DNA of 34,935 nucleotides from IDS-8 sp035304285 (GCA_035304285.1 DATGQI010000081.1:1-34935); one strand, 5' to 3'; counted from the first letter of the stretch, positions 16,552-25,273 are shown. The notes: generated from the sequence alone by a model not told the origin. Program-made: numbers and translations.

Positions 16552-17616
16552 ATGAAAAAAATTCTTATCGTGGACCCTGTGGCCACGAAACAGTACGACG
16601 AAAGACATCTGGAAACAGACGCGCTCGGGGGCACCGAAGCGACGGTTGTTCGAATCGCTGAGGGGCTCGCGCTCGACCACCTCGTCGTGGTCGCGCAAAG
16701 CACGCGGGAGTGGTGCCGAACGGGACCGGGCGGAGTCGTGTACGCGCCGTATCGCCACAAGTCGGAATTTCTCGACCACACCGACGTGGACGCGGTCGTG
16801 GTGGTGCGCGCGCACAAGGTGCTGCCGCGCCTCAGGCGCCGCTTCCCGGACGCTGCCATGTATCTCTGGATGCATTGCAACCCGGGGCGCCGGCTGCGTA
16901 CTCTCGCGCGCACCTGCGTGGATACGGACACCACGCTCGTCGCGGTATCGGACTACCATCTCGAGGCGATGATCGGGTTTTATTCACAGCACGATCCGTC
17001 GGCGGTGAAGCATTTAAAGGCAACCAGAATCTACAACCCGGTCGCGCCCGGCCTTGCTTACGATGGCACACCCTGGGATCCGAACAAGCTCACTTTCTTA
17101 AGTTCGCCCCACAAGGGGCTCGAGCAGGTTCTCGACGTTTTCAGCATGCTGAAACTCCGCTGCAGCGACTTCCGCCTGTGCGTCGCTAACCCGGGCTACC
17201 TGAACTGGCGCGTCCCGCGCACAGAGGGGGTCATCATGCTCGGAAAGCTGCGCCACGACCAGGTAGTGAGCCATTTGAGGGATTCGCTGTGCCTGTTCTA
17301 TCCCCAGACGTTGTTCGAGGAGACGTTCGGCCTCGTGTTCGCCGAAGCTAACGCGGTCGGGACGCCGGTGATCGCGCATCCTCACGGAGCAGCCCCGGAA
17401 ATTCTGGCTGACGAGGCACAGCTGTGTGACGGAGCAGACATGGCCCGGGTATGCGACCGGGTCCTGCAGTGGCGGGAAGGGGCGCGCCCGGTGCCGCGGT
17501 CGGTCGAGCGATTTGCCCTGTCGAGGGTACTGGCAGAGTGGGATCGGCTGCTGCAGGCGGAAACCCACGCAATGTTTCGCCCGCAGGTTTCTGCTCACGC
17601 ATCGGCACGGGCGTGA
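16552..17616 (+). CDS. Glycosyltransferase family 4 (GT-B fold)
   Basis: A 354-aa GT-B retaining glycosyltransferase. The N-terminal part begins KKILIVDPVATKQYDERHLE with the acceptor-loop sequence ALGGTEATVVRIAEGL. The C-terminal donor domain has SSPHKGLEQVLDVF and ETFGLVFAEANAVGTPVIA, which includes the E-x7-E motif of GT4 enzymes. The ATG at 16552 fits the family better than the in-frame GTG two codons earlier (16546); both follow the previous stop by a few bases. The end overlaps the next gene as GTGA (17613-17616). Substrate unknown. Confidence 0.85.
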   Translation: MKKILIVDPVATKQYDERHLETDALGGTEATVVRIAEGLALDHLVVVAQSTREWCRTGPGGVVYAPYRHKSEFLDHTDVDAVVVVRAHKVLPRLRRRFPDAAMYLWMHCNPGRRLRTLARTCVDTDTTLVAVSDYHLEAMIGFYSQHDPSAVKHLKATRIYNPVAPGLAYDGTPWDPNKLTFLSSPHKGLEQVLDVFSMLKLRCSDFRLCVANPGYLNWRVPRTEGVIMLGKLRHDQVVSHLRDSLCLFYPQTLFEETFGLVFAEANAVGTPVIAHPHGAAPEILADEAQLCDGADMARVCDRVLQWREGARPVPRSVERFALSRVLAEWDRLLQAETHAMFRPQVSAHASARA

Positions 17617-19805
17617 ACCGGGCTCGGCCGGCAGAAGAAACATTCGCGGCGCAGAAGCATGCGCCGGTGAATCCATGCAGCCATGAAGGCGCGCATGAGG
17701 GTCCGCGCGGATACGCGCATTCGCTGAAAGACGGCGCCACGTTTGTTGTTCTGGATGAACATGGTGACATCAACCGGGGAGGATGGGGGCATCAGGGGCT
17801 GTATCACGGGGACACGCGACACGTGTCGCGCCTTGCGCTCTCTATCGAAGGTGAGCCCCCCGTCCTGCTTTATGCAGCAACGCGTCACGACAACAGCGCC
17901 TACGTAAGCCACCTGCTCAGTCCGGAATTCGCGGTCGGCGGCCGGACGATCGACGCCGGCTCCATTCACCTCGAGCGGACTGTAACGGTTTCGGCCGCCC
18001 GATATTATGAACAGCTGCATCTCACCAGTTACGCTCTCGAGCCGGTTCCGGTCAGGGTAGGCTACGAAGTCGGAGCGGACTTCAGGGACATGTTCGAAAT
18101 ACGCGGGATCGAGCGGCCCGCACGAGGAGATGCAAGTTCGGCGGAATGGAGCGGCGGCGACGTCTCGTGGAGTTACGTCGGCCGCGACGACATGAGGCGA
18201 GGCACCCGTGTCCGCTTCAATCCTGCGCCGGACAACCGTGGCGGAAACCGCGCCGAATTCTTGTTGCGACTGGAGCCTCGGCAGCTCGTGACGCTGAACC
18301 TGGTCGTTGACTGTGGAGACGCGAGCGCTGGCGCTATGGAAGCGTCCCACTGCATGGCAGCTGCCGGTCAGGTAGCCACCGAGCGCCGGAGAGCCGCGGC
18401 CGCTCGCTGCGACGTCCGCACCTCGAACGAGTTGTACAATCGTTGGCTGGAGCGCTCTGCGGCCGATCTCGATATGTTGTCTACGCCGGTCGCCACCGGG
18501 AGGTACCCGTTCGCAGGGTTGCCGTGGTTCAACGCGATCTTTGGCCGCGACGGCATCATAACGGCACTCGAAACCCTGTGGGTGGACGCTGGCCTGGCGC
18601 GTGGGGTGCTAACGACCCTTGCAGAGCACCAGGCAACCACTGTCGACGAAGCCTCCGACGCCGAGCCGGGAAAAATCGTGCATGAAATCCATGATGGAGA
18701 AATGGCGCGGCTCGGCGAGGTGCCGTTTTACCGGTACTACGGCACCAGCGATGCAACGCCTCTCTACGTCATCCTCGCCGGCCGCTACCTCGAGGCAACC
18801 GGCGATGTGGGCCTGATCAGGAACCTGTGGCCGCATATCGATGCGGCGCTTCGCTGGATATCCGACTTTGGGGATTGTGACGGCGACGGGTTCATCGAAT
18901 ACCGCTCGTCGCCGGGTGGTCTCCTGCACCAGGGGTGGCGCGATTCGCCCGATTCTGTTTTTCACGCCGACGGGACGCCCGTGGAGGGCCTCGTCGCCCT
19001 GTGCGAAGTACAGGCCTGGGCGTACAAGGCACTGTGCCACGGTGCCTCTATAGCGAGACTTCTCGGGGATATGAAGCGCTCGAGCGAGTTGAATACCTGC
19101 GCCGCAAGATTGCGCAAGCAGTTCCACGAGGCCTTCTGGTCGCCGGAGATCGGAACTTACGCCATGGCCCTGGATGGGGATAAACGACAGTGCCTGGTAT
19201 CGACCTCGAACGCCGGGCATACGCTGGGTGGTATCGCGCAACCGGCATACGCTGCGCGCCTCGCCAGCGAGCTGGTGTCACCAGCGATGTTCAATGGCTG
19301 GGGCATTCGCACAGTCTCCGCCAATGCGGCACGCTATAATCCGGCCTCCTATCACAATGGCTCGATATGGCCACACGACAACGCAATGCTTTCGGATGCG
19401 TTTCGCCGCTGCCGCATGAACGAGCACGCGGCGCTCCTCCTGCAGACGTTCGCCGAAGCCAGTGCAAGATTGGAAATGCACCGGCTTCCCGAACTGATCT
19501 GCGGCTTTCCGCGCGACCCCGACCTCGGTCCCACACCTTACCCCAGTGCTTGCGCGCCCCAGGCCTGGTCGGCTGGTGCCGTCTTTCTCATGCTTGCGTC
19601 GGCGACCGGTTTACGCCTCGATGCATTTGGCCGCCGTGTGATCTTCGAGCAACCGGTATTGCCGGAGGGACTGGAGGAAATAGAGATACATGACTTGACG
19701 GTAGGTGAGGGATCAGTCGATCTCGCAATTTATCGCCGGGCCGGGAAGGTTGCAGTCGCCGTCGCCCGGAATGAGGGACGACTGCAAGTACAAATCGTCC
19801 CGTGA
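17613..19805 (+). CDS. Amylo-alpha-1,6-glucosidase / glycogen-debranching-type glycosidase
   Basis: The 730-aa product has an N-terminal glycogen-debranching-like beta domain (SLKDGATFVVLDEHGDI, GLYHGDTRHVSRLAL) and a C-terminal (alpha/alpha)6 glucosidase domain from about residue 280. Typical motifs there are LPWFNAIFGRDGIIT (about 300-315), DCDGDGFIEY, GLLHQGWRDSPDSV, NPASYHNGSIWPHDNA and GFPRDPDLGPTPYPSACAPQAW. The family removes alpha-1,6-linked glucose branches, but bacterial members in glycosyltransferase clusters may act on other glycans. No signal peptide is seen, so it is cytoplasmic. The GTG at 17613 overlaps the GT4 stop; the open frame back to 17451 is a shadow of GT4. Confidence 0.85.
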   Translation: MNRARPAEETFAAQKHAPVNPCSHEGAHEGPRGYAHSLKDGATFVVLDEHGDINRGGWGHQGLYHGDTRHVSRLALSIEGEPPVLLYAATRHDNSAYVSHLLSPEFAVGGRTIDAGSIHLERTVTVSAARYYEQLHLTSYALEPVPVRVGYEVGADFRDMFEIRGIERPARGDASSAEWSGGDVSWSYVGRDDMRRGTRVRFNPAPDNRGGNRAEFLLRLEPRQLVTLNLVVDCGDASAGAMEASHCMAAAGQVATERRRAAAARCDVRTSNELYNRWLERSAADLDMLSTPVATGRYPFAGLPWFNAIFGRDGIITALETLWVDAGLARGVLTTLAEHQATTVDEASDAEPGKIVHEIHDGEMARLGEVPFYRYYGTSDATPLYVILAGRYLEATGDVGLIRNLWPHIDAALRWISDFGDCDGDGFIEYRSSPGGLLHQGWRDSPDSVFHADGTPVEGLVALCEVQAWAYKALCHGASIARLLGDMKRSSELNTCAARLRKQFHEAFWSPEIGTYAMALDGDKRQCLVSTSNAGHTLGGIAQPAYAARLASELVSPAMFNGWGIRTVSANAARYNPASYHNGSIWPHDNAMLSDAFRRCRMNEHAALLLQTFAEASARLEMHRLPELICGFPRDPDLGPTPYPSACAPQAWSAGAVFLMLASATGLRLDAFGRRVIFEQPVLPEGLEEIEIHDLTVGEGSVDLAIYRRAGKVAVAVARNEGRLQVQIVP

Positions 19806-21199
19806 ACGGCCGGTTTCCCCAGGACTTCACATGGGGAGTGGCATCCAGCGCTTACCAGGTAGAAGGGGCAGCGGATGAACGCGGGAAAAGCGTGTGGGAT
19901 GCGTTCTGCGAGCGCGAAGGTGTCATTCGCGACGGATACACCGGGAACGTCGCCTGCGACCACTATCATCGCCTGGACGAAGATCTCGACCTGATCTCGG
20001 GGCTAGGCGCCGGCGCATACCGCTTCTCGGTATCCTGGCCTCGTGTACTACCTGCCGGCACAGGGCCTGTCGATCCCAACGGCATCGCCTTCTACGACCG
20101 GCTGGTCGATGGTCTCCTGGAACGCGGCACGGTTCCGTGGGTCACGCTGTTTCACTGGGATTTCCCGCTCGACCTTTTGCATCGCGGCGGATGGCTCAAC
20201 CGCGACAGTGCGCAGTGGTTTGCCGAATACGTGGGCGCGGTGGTGGATGCGCTGTCGGATCGCGTCGAGCACTGGATCACGTTGAATGAACCCCAGTGTT
20301 TTATCGGTCTTGGCCATTACCGCGCGGTGCACGCTCCGGGAATCCGTTACCCACGAGCCGAACTCCTGCTCGCAACGCACCATTGCCTGCTGGCGCATGG
20401 AATGGCGGTGCGGGAGATACGGACTCGCGCGAAACGCATACCTACGATCGGCTGGTCGCCGGTGGGCTGGGTGGCGTACCCGGCGAGCGGTGAGCCGGAT
20501 GCCGTCGAGGCCGCTCGCGAGCTGATGTTCAGCATAGACGACCACTCAAAACTCTGGCCGATGAACAACAGCTGGTACAGCGATCCGGTTGTGCTGGGTC
20601 ACTACCCGGAGCAAGGCCTGCGGGTATTCGGCCCGGATGCTCCACAGGTTCGTTCCGGCGACATGGACCTTATTTCCTCGCCGCTCGATTTTTACGGGGT
20701 GAACATCTACCACGGGATTCCCATCACCTTCCCGGTCGCCACCGCGGAAGAAAGAGCAGTCTCGGCGCCGACGCGCGTACCGGGTTACCCGGAAACGCTG
20801 ATGGGATGGACGGTCGACCCCGAGGCGCTGTACTGGGGCCCACGTTTCCTGGCTGAACGTTACAATCTCCCCATGTACATTACGGAAAACGGCATCGCCT
20901 CGATGGACTGGGTTCATGCGGATGGGCAGGTACACGACCCGGCTCGTATCGACTACCTTGCCCGGCACCTGGTCGAACTCAAGCGTGCGATTGCCGACGG
21001 CGTGGACGTTCGCGGATACTTTCACTGGTCGATCATGGACAACTTCGAGTGGGAGCTGGGGTACAGCAAACGCTTCGGGCTTGCCTACGTCGACTACAGA
21101 TCGCTGGAGCGCATACCCAAGGACAGCTACTCCTGGTACCGGGACGTCATTGCATCGGACGGAGGAAACCTGCCGGGGTCGGTCGCGCCGCTGCGGTGA
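19802..21199 (+). CDS. GH1 family beta-glucosidase
   Basis: A 465-aa cytoplasmic glycoside hydrolase of family 1, full length for the family. It opens with FPQDFTWGVASSAYQVEGA, the GH1 N-terminal signature. The acid/base Glu is in TLNEPQ (E163) and the nucleophile Glu in YITENG (E362); YRFSVSWPR and GYFHWSIMDNFEW form the -1 subsite. It hydrolyses beta-linked glucosides or related sugars. It starts by a GTGA overlap with the debranching-type gene and ends by a TGATG overlap with the copper ATPase. With a predicted processive glucan synthase upstream, it may trim or recycle a beta-glucan; that role is inferred. Confidence 0.92.
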   Translation: MNGRFPQDFTWGVASSAYQVEGAADERGKSVWDAFCEREGVIRDGYTGNVACDHYHRLDEDLDLISGLGAGAYRFSVSWPRVLPAGTGPVDPNGIAFYDRLVDGLLERGTVPWVTLFHWDFPLDLLHRGGWLNRDSAQWFAEYVGAVVDALSDRVEHWITLNEPQCFIGLGHYRAVHAPGIRYPRAELLLATHHCLLAHGMAVREIRTRAKRIPTIGWSPVGWVAYPASGEPDAVEAARELMFSIDDHSKLWPMNNSWYSDPVVLGHYPEQGLRVFGPDAPQVRSGDMDLISSPLDFYGVNIYHGIPITFPVATAEERAVSAPTRVPGYPETLMGWTVDPEALYWGPRFLAERYNLPMYITENGIASMDWVHADGQVHDPARIDYLARHLVELKRAIADGVDVRGYFHWSIMDNFEWELGYSKRFGLAYVDYRSLERIPKDSYSWYRDVIASDGGNLPGSVAPLR

Positions 21200-23514
21200 T
21201 GAACGACACGGGAGAAAGCGAAAACCTCGTGACCGACCCTGTGTGCGGCATGCGCGTGAATCCGGAAACGTCCCGCTCATTCAGCCACGCCGGAGAAACA
21301 TTCTGGTTCTGCAGCGCCGGATGCCGGGAGAGGTTTGCCGCTGACCCGGAAAAGTACCTGAATCCCGCCGAAGCCGAACCCGAAGACATACCGGCAGGAG
21401 CGACCTGGACCTGCCCGATGCACCCGGAGATCCAGCAGGACAGCCCCGGCGCCTGTCCTATCTGCGGCATGGCGCTGGAGCCGATGGCGCCCACGGCGGA
21501 CGAGGGTGAAAACGAGGAACTGAACGACATGACCCGGCGCTTCCGGATCAGCGCCGTGCTGACTGTGCCCCTGCTGTGGGCGATGCTCGGCGAGTTATGG
21601 CCGGCGATCAATCCGATGGAGTTGTTCGGCCACACTCAGGTGGCGTGGGCTCAGTTTGCTTTAGCGACGCCTGTCGTGCTGTGGGGCGGCTGGCCGTTTT
21701 TCGTGCGCGGCTGGCAATCGGTCGTCACGCGAAATCTCAACATGTTCACGCTCATCGCCTTGGGGACCGGCGCCGCATGGCTGTTCTCGGTATTCGCGAC
21801 GCTTCTTCCGGATTTGCTGCCGGCGTCATTCCGCGAGGAATCCGGCGCTCCGCCGCTCTATTTCGAGGCCGCAGCGGTGATTGTCACCCTCGTCCTCATG
21901 GGACAGGTGCTGGAACTTCGCGCCAGGGCGCAAACCTCCAGTGCCATCCGGGCGTTACTGCGGCTCGCGCCGAAGGTCGCACATCGCCTGGACGAGCAGG
22001 GCCTCGAGAGCGACGTGCCGCTGGAGGAGGTTGAAGTCGGCGATCGCCTCAGGGTGCGGCCTGGCGAGAGCATCCCGGTTGACGGGGTCGTGGTGGAAGG
22101 CGCGAGCCACGTCGACGAATCGATGTTGACGGGCGAACCCGACCCCGTGCGCAAGGAAGGAAACGCGCCGGTATCCGCAGGCACCACCAATGGCAGCGGC
22201 GCATTCGTCATGCGAGCCGAGAGAATCGGCGGCGATACGTTGCTCTCGCAGATCGTAACCATGGTGGCCCAGGCGCAGCGTTCGCGTGCGCCGGTGCAGC
22301 GGCTGGTGGACAGGGTTGCCGCGTGGTTCGTTCCCGCGGTGGTCATCGTCGCAGCCATTGCGGCGATTGTCTGGGGCGCAATCGGCCCGCCGCCTGTATA
22401 CGCGCACGCATTGCTGGTAGCCGTGTCGGTCCTGATCATCGCCTGCCCGTGCGCGCTTGGTCTCGCTACACCGATGTCGATCATGGTCGGCGTTGGACGC
22501 GGCGCGCAGGAGGGCGTGCTGATCAGGGATGCGGCCGCGCTGGAACGGCTGGAAAAAGTCACCACCATCGTTGTCGACAAAACCGGCACCCTTACCGAGG
22601 GAAAGCCGAGCCTGCAACGCGTCGTAGCGGCGGGCGGCTTCACGGAAGACGAGGTTCTGAGGCTGGCGTCGGCTGTGGAGGCGGTAAGCGAACATCCCCT
22701 GGCCCGATCCATCGTAAGTGGCGCCGCAGGCAGGGGATTGGAGAAACGGGAAGTCGCCGATTTCGACTCCGATCCGGGACTTGGCGTCCGGGGCATGGTT
22801 GATGAACGACGGGTGCTGGTGGGTAACCGCCGTCTCATGGAGCGGCACGACGTCATTATCGATGAGCTTTCCCTGCTGGCTGAAAGCGAGCGGGGTGAAG
22901 GCGCGACCGCGGTTTACGTTGCGGTCGACGGCAGTGCGGCGGGCTTGCTCGTCGTTGCGGATGCCGTCAAGGAAACGACTGAAGCAGCGATCGAGGCAGT
23001 GCGCCGCGCGGGAATCCGCATCATCATGCTGACCGGCGACGATGCTCGTACGGCCCAGGCGGTAGCACGGAAACTCGGCGTCGACGAAGTGAGAGCCGAC
23101 GTGCTGCCGCAGGACAAGGCCGCCATCGTCAAACGCCTGCAGGACGACGGCGAAGTCGTCGCCATGGCAGGGGACGGCGTAAATGATGCGCCCGCCCTTG
23201 CACAGGCAGACGTCGGTATCGCGATGGGAACGGGAACGGACGTGGCAATGGAGTCGGCGGGGGTTACGCTCGTCAAGGGAGACCTGCGCGGGATCGCACG
23301 CGCGGCATCCTTGTCGCGCCGGACCATGGCCAATATCCGCCAGAATCTCGTATTTGCTTTCGGCTACAACGCCCTCGGCGTACCGATCGCCGCCGGAGTC
23401 CTCTACCCTGTGTTCGGCCTGCTGCTTTCCCCGGTCATTGCAAGCCTGGCGATGAGCCTGTCATCCGTGTCGGTAATCACCAACTCTTTACGGCTGCGGA
23501 CGGTAGACCTGTAG
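21199..23514 (+). CDS. Cu+-type P1B ATPase with N-terminal YHS and heavy-metal-binding domains (CopA-like)
   Basis: A 771-aa heavy-metal-exporting P-type ATPase. The N-terminus has a YHS domain (DPVCGM at 13-18, then FWFCSAGC) and a short Cys/His module TCPMHPEI...GACPICGM (71-91), in place of the usual HMA domain. The core has the membrane metal site CPC (416-418), phosphorylated Asp in DKTGT (D460), the HP motif EHPLARS, and GDGVNDAPALAQADVGIA. The last spans carry FGYNALGVP and MSLSSVSVI, the N/Y and M/SS signature of the Cu+ group P1B-1. It probably exports Cu+ from the cytoplasm. It is the last gene of the glycan operon and faces copper-related genes on the other strand. Confidence 0.92.
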   Translation: MNDTGESENLVTDPVCGMRVNPETSRSFSHAGETFWFCSAGCRERFAADPEKYLNPAEAEPEDIPAGATWTCPMHPEIQQDSPGACPICGMALEPMAPTADEGENEELNDMTRRFRISAVLTVPLLWAMLGELWPAINPMELFGHTQVAWAQFALATPVVLWGGWPFFVRGWQSVVTRNLNMFTLIALGTGAAWLFSVFATLLPDLLPASFREESGAPPLYFEAAAVIVTLVLMGQVLELRARAQTSSAIRALLRLAPKVAHRLDEQGLESDVPLEEVEVGDRLRVRPGESIPVDGVVVEGASHVDESMLTGEPDPVRKEGNAPVSAGTTNGSGAFVMRAERIGGDTLLSQIVTMVAQAQRSRAPVQRLVDRVAAWFVPAVVIVAAIAAIVWGAIGPPPVYAHALLVAVSVLIIACPCALGLATPMSIMVGVGRGAQEGVLIRDAAALERLEKVTTIVVDKTGTLTEGKPSLQRVVAAGGFTEDEVLRLASAVEAVSEHPLARSIVSGAAGRGLEKREVADFDSDPGLGVRGMVDERRVLVGNRRLMERHDVIIDELSLLAESERGEGATAVYVAVDGSAAGLLVVADAVKETTEAAIEAVRRAGIRIIMLTGDDARTAQAVARKLGVDEVRADVLPQDKAAIVKRLQDDGEVVAMAGDGVNDAPALAQADVGIAMGTGTDVAMESAGVTLVKGDLRGIARAASLSRRTMANIRQNLVFAFGYNALGVPIAAGVLYPVFGLLLSPVIASLAMSLSSVSVITNSLRLRTVDL

Positions 23515-23519
23515 CCAGC

Positions 23520-23548
23520 CAGGTGCCGGCTTCGCTACCGGCTACCTG
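23520..23548. terminator. Hairpin between convergent copper genes (possible bidirectional terminator)
   Basis: CAGGTGCCGG (23520-23529) pairs with CCGGC-T-ACCTG (23538-23548), 10 bp with one bulge and an 8-nt loop. It sits between the ATPase stop (23514) and the DUF411 stop (23542). There is no T-run on either side, so function as an intrinsic terminator is uncertain. Confidence 0.35.
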
Positions 23549-24072
23549 TAAGACTGGAAAACGCTCGCGCTGCCGTCCCGGGATACGAGCAGCACGTCGT
23601 ACGGATCCTGCACGTTGTTGTAGGCAGCTCCATCCATACCCGGAGATCCGCGAGGCATTGCAGGAACAGAGATTCCGATCGCGTCCGGACTTTCTTCGAC
23701 CAGGCGATGGATTTCCCGTGCGGGCACGTGGCCTTCGACCGCGTAGCCGCTTATCTCGGCAGTGTGGCAGGAACCGTATTTGGCTGGCATACCCAAGCGC
23801 TTCCGCGCCTCGCTGTTGCCGCCTTCGTGGCTCAGCACCTCGAAACCATTCTCCTGCAGGTGCTTGACCCACTCCTTGCAGCACCCGCAGGAAGGGCCGG
23901 TCCAGACTTCGATGGCCTTATTCGCGGACGGTCTGTCATCAGTCGAAGCGAATAAGCGTCCGCTGAAGGCCGTCGCGAAAATCCCTGCGAGGAGCGACAG
24001 GCCAACGGCCCGCCGCTGCCTGTCTGGTTCATCGTCGGCGCGCGCACTCGGGGGGTGTGGTCGTTGCAGCAT
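23542..24072 (-). CDS. DUF411 family metal-binding protein (exported)
   Basis: A 176-aa protein with an N-terminal export signal (RQRRAVGLSLLAGIFATAFS, about 18-38); the RR pair gives it a Tat-like look. The mature part has the DUF411 pattern: WTGPSCGCCKEWVKHL (Cys triad C-x-C-C), YGSCHTAEISGYAVEGHVP and MPRGSPGMD. The family is often found beside copper-resistance genes and may be a periplasmic copper-binding protein or chaperone. ATG at 24072 has minus-strand GGAG about 8 nt upstream; the frame is open 12 codons further. It is third in the leftward CBS/Csp/DUF411 group, 126 bp after the previous gene. Confidence 0.88.
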   Translation of the reverse strand: MLQRPHPPSARADDEPDRQRRAVGLSLLAGIFATAFSGRLFASTDDRPSANKAIEVWTGPSCGCCKEWVKHLQENGFEVLSHEGGNSEARKRLGMPAKYGSCHTAEISGYAVEGHVPAREIHRLVEESPDAIGISVPAMPRGSPGMDGAAYNNVQDPYDVLLVSRDGSASVFQSYR

Positions 24073-24198
24073 TCCTTTGTCTCCGTCGGTAGTGCCGATG
24101 CACCGCATTTATGCCCTTTTTGCGGCACGATCGCCACCCCTCGCTGAACGAGTCCCGTACGCGCGGCAGCGAGTACTGTGACCTTCGAACCGGATTCG

Positions 24199-24597
24199 TC
24201 AGAACGTCTGCCGGGCGTCGTGGCAAGCCTGTTCGCAGCTGCGGCAGGCTTCGGCGCAGATGCGGCAGTGGTCGTGCTCGTCCGCGTGGCGCTCGCACTC
24301 ATCTCCGCACAGGCGGCAGGCCAGGGCGCAGGCGCCCAGCATCTCCTGGATCAACTGCTCGTTCGAACCGGTGCGCCGGGTGGCCACCGCGCCCGTTGCA
24401 GTGCAGACATCGGCGCAGTCGAGGTTCAGCCGGATGCATTGCCTGAGCTGGTCCACCATCTCCTCGCCAAGGCAGGCGTCGGCGCAGGAGATGCAGGTTT
24501 GCGCGCAGTCGTAACATTCGTTGATACAGCGTACGAGGGCGTCGTTCATGTTGCCTTGTACGTGCGGGTGCTTGCGGATTATTTCCTGTGCATGCAT
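24199..24597 (-). CDS. Cys-rich four-helix bundle copper-binding protein (Csp-like)
   Basis: A 132-aa helical protein with 18 Cys, many in C-x3-C and C-x2-C spacing (RCINECYDCAQTCISC, HCRICAEACRSCEQAC), and several His. This matches the four-helix bundle copper storage proteins (Csp family), where Cys lining the bundle core bind many Cu(I) ions. There is no signal peptide, so it resembles cytosolic Csp3 rather than exported Csp1. The ATG at 24597 has an AGGAG SD 7 nt upstream; the frame extends a further 52 codons without support. The neighbouring Cu ATPase and DUF411 protein agree with a copper-buffering role. Confidence 0.88.
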   Translation of the reverse strand: MHAQEIIRKHPHVQGNMNDALVRCINECYDCAQTCISCADACLGEEMVDQLRQCIRLNLDCADVCTATGAVATRRTGSNEQLIQEMLGACALACRLCGDECERHADEHDHCRICAEACRSCEQACHDARQTF

Positions 24598-24635
24598 ATC
24601 GGGGCTCCTGTCAGGTGAAAACGGACAGCGACTAA

Positions 24636-24656
24636 TTCCGGACAGAAGGTCCGGAA
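24636..24656 (-). other. Stable hairpin in the CBS-Csp intergenic region
   Basis: TTCCGGAC and GTCCGGAA form a perfect 8-bp stem with a 5-nt loop, 15 bp after the CBS stop codon on the minus strand. No T-run follows, so it may be an mRNA-processing or stability element or an attenuator rather than a full terminator. Confidence 0.4.
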
Positions 24657-24670
24657 GCAGGCCGCGCAAA

Positions 24671-25105
24671 CTAAGTTGCGGACGGCCGGCCCGGCTGCGA
24701 CACGTCCCGTACGAGTTCCGCGATATCCCCCTCGGACGCGGCCCTGGCAACATCTGCCTGCGCGATCATTCCGACGCAGGCGCCGCTGTCATCGACGACC
24801 GGCACGCGGCGAATCTGGTTCTCCTCCATCTTGTCCAGGCAATCCTCGATATCGTCCTCGGGAGTGGCCGTCACGACGGGGCTCGACATCGCATCCCGGG
24901 CAGTCGTTCGGTCAGGGTCTTTGCCTTGTGCTACGACGCGGCAGGCGATATCGCGGTCGGTCACCACGCCGACAGGCCGGCTCCGTTCGTCCAGAACAGG
25001 GATTTCTCCGCAGTCGTTCTCCGCCATCATTTTTGCTACATCCCGGATGTTGGCTTCAGGCGCGCAGCAGGCGGGGTCCTGGGTCATTATTGCTCGTACT
25101 TTCAT
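24671..25105 (-). CDS. CBS-pair domain protein
   Basis: A 144-aa protein made of two CBS domains in tandem: about residues 1-65 (VRAIMTQDPACCAP, GEIPVLDERSRPVGVVTDRDIA) and 72-130 (ARDAMSSPVVTATPEDDIED, IRRVPVVDDSGACVGMIAQADVARA). CBS pairs bind adenine nucleotides such as AMP or ATP and act as energy or redox sensors. It has no fused effector domain, so any partner is in trans. The ATG at 25105 follows minus-strand GGAGG by 5 nt; upstream Met codons are not supported. It is the first gene after a perfect sigma-54 promoter. Confidence 0.9.
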   Translation of the reverse strand: MKVRAIMTQDPACCAPEANIRDVAKMMAENDCGEIPVLDERSRPVGVVTDRDIACRVVAQGKDPDRTTARDAMSSPVVTATPEDDIEDCLDKMEENQIRRVPVVDDSGACVGMIAQADVARAASEGDIAELVRDVSQPGRPSAT

Positions 25106-25151
25106 TTCATCCTCCGGTTTGATTTGACTTGCTTCGTTGCGATCAACTGGT

Positions 25152-25167
25152 TGCAACTACCGTGCCA
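25152..25167 (-). promoter_or_regulatory. Perfect sigma-54 (RpoN) -24/-12 promoter for the CBS/Csp/DUF411 group
   Basis: On the minus strand the sequence is TGGCACG-GTAG-TTGCA, identical to the consensus TGGCACG-N4-TTGCA. The expected transcript start is near 25141, giving a leader of about 36 nt before the CBS start at 25105. It is the counterpart of the sigma-54 promoter at 13936-13951. Confidence 0.85.
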
Positions 25168-25260
25168 GTGCGGCGACGTGGCGAGCGCAAGCAGAGCGGA
25201 GCTCGAACGCACAGAATACCGGTCGCTGGAGCAGAGACGCGGACGTGCGGGTACCGGACT

Positions 25261-25273
25261 TGTAAGTTTTATC
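25261..25273. promoter_or_regulatory. Candidate enhancer half-site for the CBS-group sigma-54 promoter
   Basis: TGTAAG-T-TTTATC keeps the complete TGTAAG arm and part of the second arm of the palindrome found at 13842-13854. It lies about 100 bp upstream of the -24 element, close to the spacing seen at the glycosyltransferase promoter. Only one site is evident here. In the same 385-bp gap (25106-25490) there is also a 7-bp GC hairpin at 25383-25400 (CCGTCCG/CGGACGG); no other gene is supported. Confidence 0.35.

Noticed and set aside
24073..24198. Possible third sigma-54 promoter upstream of the DUF411 gene
   Set aside because: TGGCGATCGTGCCGCA on the minus strand keeps the GG and GC but matches only 7 of 12 fixed positions, too weak to claim.
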